DNA of 64,000 nucleotides from JAXLQL01 sp046331625 (GTDB taxonomy: Bacteria; Acidobacteriota; Terriglobia; Bryobacterales; Bryobacteraceae): NCBI GenBank assembly GCA_046331625.1, contig JAXLQL010000014.1, forward strand, positions 1 through 64,000. The letters are read 5' to 3'. The translations under genes were made by a program, and so were the position numbers. This document shows, one piece after another, positions 59,654-64,000 of this stretch. A model generated the notes under the pieces. It saw nothing but the letters and a program-made list of their open reading frames with translations, did not search any database and was not told the origin of the DNA. Positions within the stretch are counted from its first letter, which is position 1. Every line of letters starts with the position of its first letter.

Positions 59654-62638
59654 ATGTCGCTCGACCACACTCTTCTCGAACAGCGCATCCAACGCTTCGG
59701 CCGCGAAGTGTTCGAACAAGCCTCGCGCTCCACTCTCTCTGTCTTCGACCCCGGCTTCTACACCGGCAAGCTCATGGACTGGTCCATGCAAGACGAAGAG
59801 TTCAAACTCAACCTGTTTCGCTTCGTCGACGTGTTCCCGTCGCTCGGCACCGCCGCCGGCGTCGTGCGGCACGCGCAAGAGTACTTCGCGCCAGTGGCAT
59901 CGCGGATCCCCGGCCTGCTGCGCTGGGGGCTCGACTCCGATCCCGAGAGCATCACCGCGCGCGTCGGTGCGAAGCTCATCGAACAGCAGATGCGCCAGAT
60001 GGCGGGCCAGTTCATCGTGGGCGAAAACGGCAAAGACGCCTTGAAAGCTCTCCGCCAACTGCGCCGCAACGGATTCGCCTTCACCGCGGACCTGCTGGGC
60101 GAGGTGACCGTGAGCGAAGTGGAAGCCGACGAGCACCGCAAGAGCTACTTCGAATTGATGGATTCGCTCGCCAAGGAAGTCCCCGGCTGGCGTGAGTCGA
60201 AGCCGCTCGTGGAAGGGCATCGCGGCGAGCGATCTTCCGTGCACGTCTCGATCAAGCTCACCGCGCTCTACAGCCAAGCGAAGCCCGTGGCCCATCGCAA
60301 AAGCGTGGAACTGCTCACCGAGCGCGTGGCCGATCTCGTGCGGCACGCGCAGGCGCGCGGTGTGGCCGTGACGCTCGACATGGAGGACACCTCCATGCTC
60401 GAAATCATTTTCGATGTTTTTCGTGCGGTGGCTTCGATGCCGGAATTTCGCGAGAATGACCGGCTTGGCGTGGCGATGCAAGCCTACCTGCGGCGCAGCG
60501 AGGCCGATCTCGAAGCGCTGGCCGCGTTCGCGAAATCCCGCGGCACGCCGATCGCCCTGCGGCTGGTGAAGGGCGCCTATTGGGACACTGAGACGATCCA
60601 GGCACGGCAGCGGACCTGGCCGAGTCCCGTGTGGGAAGAGAAGCGGTCCACTGACGCCTGCTACGAGCGCATGGCCCTGCGGCTGTTCGAGCATCGGGCG
60701 TGGATCTATCCCGCGTTCGCCTCGCACAGCTTGCGCTCGCTCAGCTTCATCGCGATGGCGGCCGAAGCGATGGGCGTCGCGAAAACCGAGTTCGAATTTC
60801 AGGCGCTCTACGGGATGGCCGAGCCGCTGCAGGCCGCGCTCGCGCAGCGTGGATACCTGGTGCGCGACTATGCTCCCGTGGGCGAGTTGCTGCCCGGCAT
60901 GAGTTACCTGGTGCGGCGCCTGCTCGAGAACACGTCGAACGAAGGCTTCATCCGAAAGGGCTTCTGGGAGCATCGCGGCGCGGAGCAACTCTTGGAGAAA
61001 CCCGAGCCCGACGCGAGCGACACCGGTCAGCGGCATCTCGACTTCGATTGGAACGCGGAATTCCACAACGCACCGAATGCGGACTTCTCGCTCGCTTCAG
61101 TGCGTGACGCGCTCGAGAAGCAGATCGCCGCCACGCGAGCGCGCTTGGCTGCGGACCCAGTGCGTGTGCAGTCGTGGAGCGGTGGCCGGTGGACCGCGTC
61201 ATCCAAGCATGTGGCCACGGCCTCGCCCGAAGATCCGGACACCGCACTCGGGCACGTGGAGATGGCGTCGGAGCAGATGGCACGCGATGCGGTAAAGGCG
61301 CTCGCCAGTGCGTTCCCATCGTGGCGCGATACTCCCGCAGCGGACCGGATCTCTCTGCTGCTCCGCACGGCGGACATCCTCGAACGCCGCCGCTGCGAGC
61401 TCACGGCGCTCATCGTGCTCGAAGCCGGCAAGCCGTGGATGGAAGCCGACGCTGATGTGAGCGAAGCGGTCGACTTCTGCCGCTACTACGCGATCGAGGC
61501 GCGGAAGCTCGCGCAACCGCGGCGTCTGGGTGAGTTGCCGGGCGAGTTGAACCTCTACTTCTACGAACCGCGCGGAGTGACGGTGGTGATCGCGCCGTGG
61601 AATTTTCCCATCGCGATTTCGTGCGGCATGTTCGCGGCATCGCTCGTGATGGGGAACACGACGCTGCTCAAGCCGGCCGAGCAAAGCTCACTGATTGCGC
61701 GAGCGCTGTTCGAAGCGTTCCTCGAAGCTGGAATGCCCGCGCACGTGGCGGCGTTCCTGCCGGGCGTGGGTGAAGATGTTGGACCCGCGCTCGTGCGCGA
61801 CCCGGCTGTCGCCACCATCGCGTTTACGGGATCGATGAACGTGGGCTTGCTGCTCGGGCGCGAGGCGGCGGCCACTTCGCAAGGTGCGGCGCAGGTGAAG
61901 CGCGTGATCGCGGAGATGGGTGGCAAGAACGCGATCATCGTCGACGAAGGTGCCGATCTCGACGAGGCCGTGCGCGGCGTGATCTACTCGGCGTTCGGAT
62001 ACTCGGGGCAGAAGTGCAGCGCGTGCTCGCGCGCCATCGTGGTGGAGAGCATGTACGCCGCGTTCCTCGAGAGGCTGCGGGAAGGCGTACGTTCCATCGT
62101 CGTGGGGTCGGCGGCGGATCCCGCAACGCTGGTGGGGCCGGTGATCGATCGCGATGCGCAGCAGCGCTTGCTGCGAGCGATTGATGAAGGTTCCCGTCGC
62201 GGGCATTTGTTGGTGCAGGGCGGTCCGGCGCCGGCGCGCGGTTACTATGTCCCCCCGACCGTGATTTGCGATTTGCCGGCGGGCGATCCGATTTTGGCGC
62301 AGGAGTTGTTCGGTCCCGTGCTGGCGGTGATTCGTGCGCGTGACTTCGGGCAAGCGCTCGAGATCGCGGGCGCGACGGACTACGCGCTGACGGGCGCAGT
62401 GTACAGCCGGAGTCCGCGAAATATCGAACGAGCCGTGCGCGAGTTTCGTGTGGGGAATCTCTACATCAACCGGCCGTCGACCGGAGCGCTCGTGTGGCGG
62501 CAGCCGTTTGGCGGATTCCGGATGTCGGGTGTGGGGTCGAAAGCCGGCGGTCCGGATTATCTGTTGCAATTCGCAGTGCCGCGTGCGGTGTCGGAGAATA
62601 CGCTGCGCCGCGGCTTCGCGCCCAGCGAACGGAAGTGA
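59654..62638 (+). CDS. putA: Bifunctional proline dehydrogenase / delta-1-pyrroline-5-carboxylate dehydrogenase
   Basis: 994 residues. Oxidises proline to glutamate in two steps. Proline dehydrogenase half (about 85-480) with SIKLTALYSQAKPVAHRKSV, RGVAVTLDMEDTSMLEIIFD, GIALRLVKGAYWDTETIQ-type residues near 295 and LYPAFASHSLRS-type residues near 355 (flavin and proline contacts). Aldehyde dehydrogenase half from about 530: ALIVLEAGKPWMEADADVSE, VVIAPWNFPIAISCGMFAAS, the catalytic Glu in VIAEMGGKNAIIVDEGADL, and the Cys in FGYSGQKCSACSRAIVVESM. The DNA-binding N-terminus of enterobacterial PutA is absent. Ends overlapping the FKBP start (TGATG). Confidence 0.95.
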   Translation: MSLDHTLLEQRIQRFGREVFEQASRSTLSVFDPGFYTGKLMDWSMQDEEFKLNLFRFVDVFPSLGTAAGVVRHAQEYFAPVASRIPGLLRWGLDSDPESITARVGAKLIEQQMRQMAGQFIVGENGKDALKALRQLRRNGFAFTADLLGEVTVSEVEADEHRKSYFELMDSLAKEVPGWRESKPLVEGHRGERSSVHVSIKLTALYSQAKPVAHRKSVELLTERVADLVRHAQARGVAVTLDMEDTSMLEIIFDVFRAVASMPEFRENDRLGVAMQAYLRRSEADLEALAAFAKSRGTPIALRLVKGAYWDTETIQARQRTWPSPVWEEKRSTDACYERMALRLFEHRAWIYPAFASHSLRSLSFIAMAAEAMGVAKTEFEFQALYGMAEPLQAALAQRGYLVRDYAPVGELLPGMSYLVRRLLENTSNEGFIRKGFWEHRGAEQLLEKPEPDASDTGQRHLDFDWNAEFHNAPNADFSLASVRDALEKQIAATRARLAADPVRVQSWSGGRWTASSKHVATASPEDPDTALGHVEMASEQMARDAVKALASAFPSWRDTPAADRISLLLRTADILERRRCELTALIVLEAGKPWMEADADVSEAVDFCRYYAIEARKLAQPRRLGELPGELNLYFYEPRGVTVVIAPWNFPIAISCGMFAASLVMGNTTLLKPAEQSSLIARALFEAFLEAGMPAHVAAFLPGVGEDVGPALVRDPAVATIAFTGSMNVGLLLGREAAATSQGAAQVKRVIAEMGGKNAIIVDEGADLDEAVRGVIYSAFGYSGQKCSACSRAIVVESMYAAFLERLREGVRSIVVGSAADPATLVGPVIDRDAQQRLLRAIDEGSRRGHLLVQGGPAPARGYYVPPTVICDLPAGDPILAQELFGPVLAVIRARDFGQALEIAGATDYALTGAVYSRSPRNIERAVREFRVGNLYINRPSTGALVWRQPFGGFRMSGVGSKAGGPDYLLQFAVPRAVSENTLRRGFAPSERK

Positions 62639-63078
62639 TGCCCGCGCAACAGCGAACCCGCCCCGGCGGCAAGCTGCCGAAGGGTCTCGTCACCGAGGAT
62701 CTGAAGATCGGAGAAGGTCTCAAAGCGGGGCGGGGAAGCCGTGTCGATCTCCGGTATGAAATCCGATCGAGGCGCGGCGAAGTGATCGCTGAAGGGACGC
62801 GGCGCGATTTGATCCTGGGATCCCGGCGCGCAATCGCCGGACTCGAACGTGGAATCGAAGGAATGCAAGTGGGCGGCATCCGGCGTCTGATCGTGCCTCC
62901 ACATCTCGCGTACCGCGACGGTAGGCGTGCGGGCCTTTATCCCAGGCGCCGCCGGAACTGCACCGCCGCCGCCACCGTCAACAGACACCCCATCCCGGTC
63001 AGGATCGCCAAATGCGGCCACAAATGTTCAAAACGTGCGCCCCGCAAAATGATTCCACGCATTACGTCAATGAAGTAG
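62638..63078 (+). CDS. FKBP-type peptidyl-prolyl isomerase, C-terminus altered
   Basis: 146 codons. The FKBP domain starts at GKLPKGLVTEDLKIGEGLKA, continues through GSRVDLRYEIRSRRGEVIAE and GIEGMQVGGIRRLIVPPHLA, then reaches YRDGRRAGLYP. From there the normal ending (an Asn-Ala-Thr-Leu-x-Phe strand) is replaced by RRRRNCTAAATVNRHPIP and further codons antisense to the permease gene, so the last beta-strand of the domain looks lost. Start ATG 62638 in a TGATG overlap with putA. Either a truncated gene or a frameshift near 62930. Activity uncertain. Confidence 0.7.
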   Translation: MPAQQRTRPGGKLPKGLVTEDLKIGEGLKAGRGSRVDLRYEIRSRRGEVIAEGTRRDLILGSRRAIAGLERGIEGMQVGGIRRLIVPPHLAYRDGRRAGLYPRRRRNCTAAATVNRHPIPVRIAKCGHKCSKRAPRKMIPRITSMK

Positions 63079-64000
63079 GTGGCCGGCAGCACCTTGCTGA
63101 TTAGCCGGAACCCCAGCGGCATGCTGTCCACCGCGAAGATATACCCGCTCAAGAAGATCGACGGCAGAATCGTTCCGAACGACATCTGGAACGCCTCCGC
63201 CTGCGAATTCGCCTTTGCCGAAATCATCAGCCCCAGCCCCATCACCACCAACAGAAACGGCAGCGACGACAGCAGCAACAGCGCGAGGCTCCCGTGAATG
63301 GGTACCGCGAACACCCACCGCATGATCGCGAGAATGAACAACAACTCGAGAAATCCGAGCACGCCGTAGGGCGCCATCTTCCCGAGCATCAAGCCCAGAG
63401 GTTTGACTGGCGTTAGCGTCAACTGGTCGAGCGTGCCGCGCTCGCGCTCGCGGACGATGCTCAGCGCCGTGAGCAGGATCACCATCATCTGCAACAGCAC
63501 CGCGATCAGCCCGGGCACGAAGAAATTCGGCGAGCGTGTGGCTGGGTTGAACAACACCGACGGCCGCGCCTCCACCGGAAGCGCGCTCACGGTGGCCGAG
63601 CCGACTGCTTCTCGCAGCAGGATCGTGTTCGCCGTGTTCACCGCGATGCTCGTTGCCGTGGACTCCGAACCATCCACCAGCACCTGTACCGTAGCCAGCC
63701 GCCCCTCGGCGAGGCGATGCGAATAGTCGGGCGGAATGTAGATGCCCACTTTCGCTTCGCCCGAAACGATGCGGTCATAGAGTTCTTCCCGCGAAGATGC
63801 GTAGCCAAGAATGCGAAACGTGTCCGAGGCCGCGAACCGGTCCACCAGCAGCCGCGTCTGCTGCGTGGCAGCCTCATCGCGAACCACGGTGCGAAGCTGG
63901 CGGACATTCGTGTCCACCGCGAAGCCGAGAATCACCAACTGCACCACTGGAATGAACGCCGCGAAGAAAACGGTTCCGCGGTCGCGCGAGAGATGGATCA
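62937..64000 (-). CDS. ABC-2 type transporter permease (5' end outside window)
   Basis: At least 354 residues visible in frame; translation continues beyond the window edge (DRGTVFFAAFIPVVQLVILG at the top). The large periplasmic loop, residues of the type ASDTFRILGYASSREELYDR, precedes the membrane domain PNFFVPGLIAVLLQMMVILL, then the conserved SIVRERERGTLDQLTLTPVK, and helices such as GFLELLFILAIMRWVFAVPI and YIFAVDSMPLGFRLISKVLP, with TYFIDVMRGIILRGARFEHL and the end CLLTVAAAVQFRRRLG. This is the YhhJ/YbhR-type exporter permease, normally accompanied by an ATPase and a HlyD-type adaptor to the right of the window. Tail overlaps the FKBP frame. Confidence 0.92.
   Translation of the reverse strand, partial: IHLSRDRGTVFFAAFIPVVQLVILGFAVDTNVRQLRTVVRDEAATQQTRLLVDRFAASDTFRILGYASSREELYDRIVSGEAKVGIYIPPDYSHRLAEGRLATVQVLVDGSESTATSIAVNTANTILLREAVGSATVSALPVEARPSVLFNPATRSPNFFVPGLIAVLLQMMVILLTALSIVRERERGTLDQLTLTPVKPLGLMLGKMAPYGVLGFLELLFILAIMRWVFAVPIHGSLALLLLSSLPFLLVVMGLGLMISAKANSQAEAFQMSFGTILPSIFLSGYIFAVDSMPLGFRLISKVLPATYFIDVMRGIILRGARFEHLWPHLAILTGMGCLLTVAAAVQFRRRLG

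Noticed and set aside
59450..61066. Long minus-strand open frame over putA
   Set aside because: Antisense shadow of the proline dehydrogenase half; no domain, no ribosome-binding site.
1..64000. CRISPR arrays or prophage
   Set aside because: No regularly spaced direct repeats and no phage structural genes were seen; the only repeats are the double-hairpin family and the duplications listed.

Overview
The window looks like a chromosomal segment of a soil-type acidobacterium, most likely close to Bryobacteraceae/Solibacteraceae. This rests on gene content, not on a marker gene: a VWFA-type secreted protein of the acidobacterial kind, a PSD1/DUF1501 pair, three formylglycine sulfatases, a MerR-HTH/TPR fusion, CBM9-like secreted proteins, a JAB-like membrane protein and a high-GC, strongly GC3-biased codon use. 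No rRNA is present. There is one tRNA, Arg(CCU). Both ends of the window cut a gene (rubrerythrin at the left, an ABC-2 permease at the right).

Layout. 1-2.3 kb: rubrerythrin and a Fur/PerR-type regulator with a perfect Fur-like palindrome, then a TIM-barrel glycosidase-like protein. 2.4-8 kb: M48 membrane protease, a small protein/HNH nuclease pair, a GH51 arabinofuranosidase, a small protein/nucleotidyltransferase-like pair, and a zinc-ribbon membrane protein. 8-11.5 kb: a nitric-oxide detoxification operon (Crp/Fnr regulator, hemerythrin-like protein, quinol-dependent NO reductase) with an FNR-type site inside it. 11.6-14.2 kb: GIY-YIG-like protein, an RluD-type pseudouridine synthase with a recently duplicated S4 domain, VWFA protein. 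14.3-19.5 kb: a two-gene overlapping operon of a large dynamin-like GTPase and a SNF2/HepA-type helicase with less GC-biased codons than its neighbours. This is the best candidate in the window for an undescribed system, possibly anti-phage. 19.5-41.9 kb: mostly catabolic and secreted functions (sulfatases, PSD1/DUF1501, glycosidase-like, M13 peptidase, enolase-superfamily dehydratase, SSS symporter) with rsmI, a hybrid histidine kinase and a 16-codon gene with strong ribosome-binding site and terminator.

41.9-53 kb is an accessory region: BrnT remnant plus CopG antitoxin, a lone RHH antitoxin, MazEF, a class III nucleotide cyclase fused to two cold-shock domains, an IS91-type element with a frameshifted transposase, a truncated copy of a CBM9/PKD gene whose intact copy lies 7.6 kb away, a secreted protein made of six tandem lectin-like modules, and a decayed beta-propeller gene. 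53-64 kb returns to core-like content: the intact CBM9/PKD protein, two aldo/keto reductase-family proteins, a tetraheme cytochrome/FGE-like fusion, tRNA-Arg, an esterase, an antitoxin next to a decayed toxin, PutA, an FKBP whose C-terminus looks lost, and the ABC-2 permease.

A double-hairpin repeat of about 43 bp is scattered between genes through the window, and in one case forms the 5' coding end of a gene. Functions are assigned from motifs and remembered family features only; no database search was possible.
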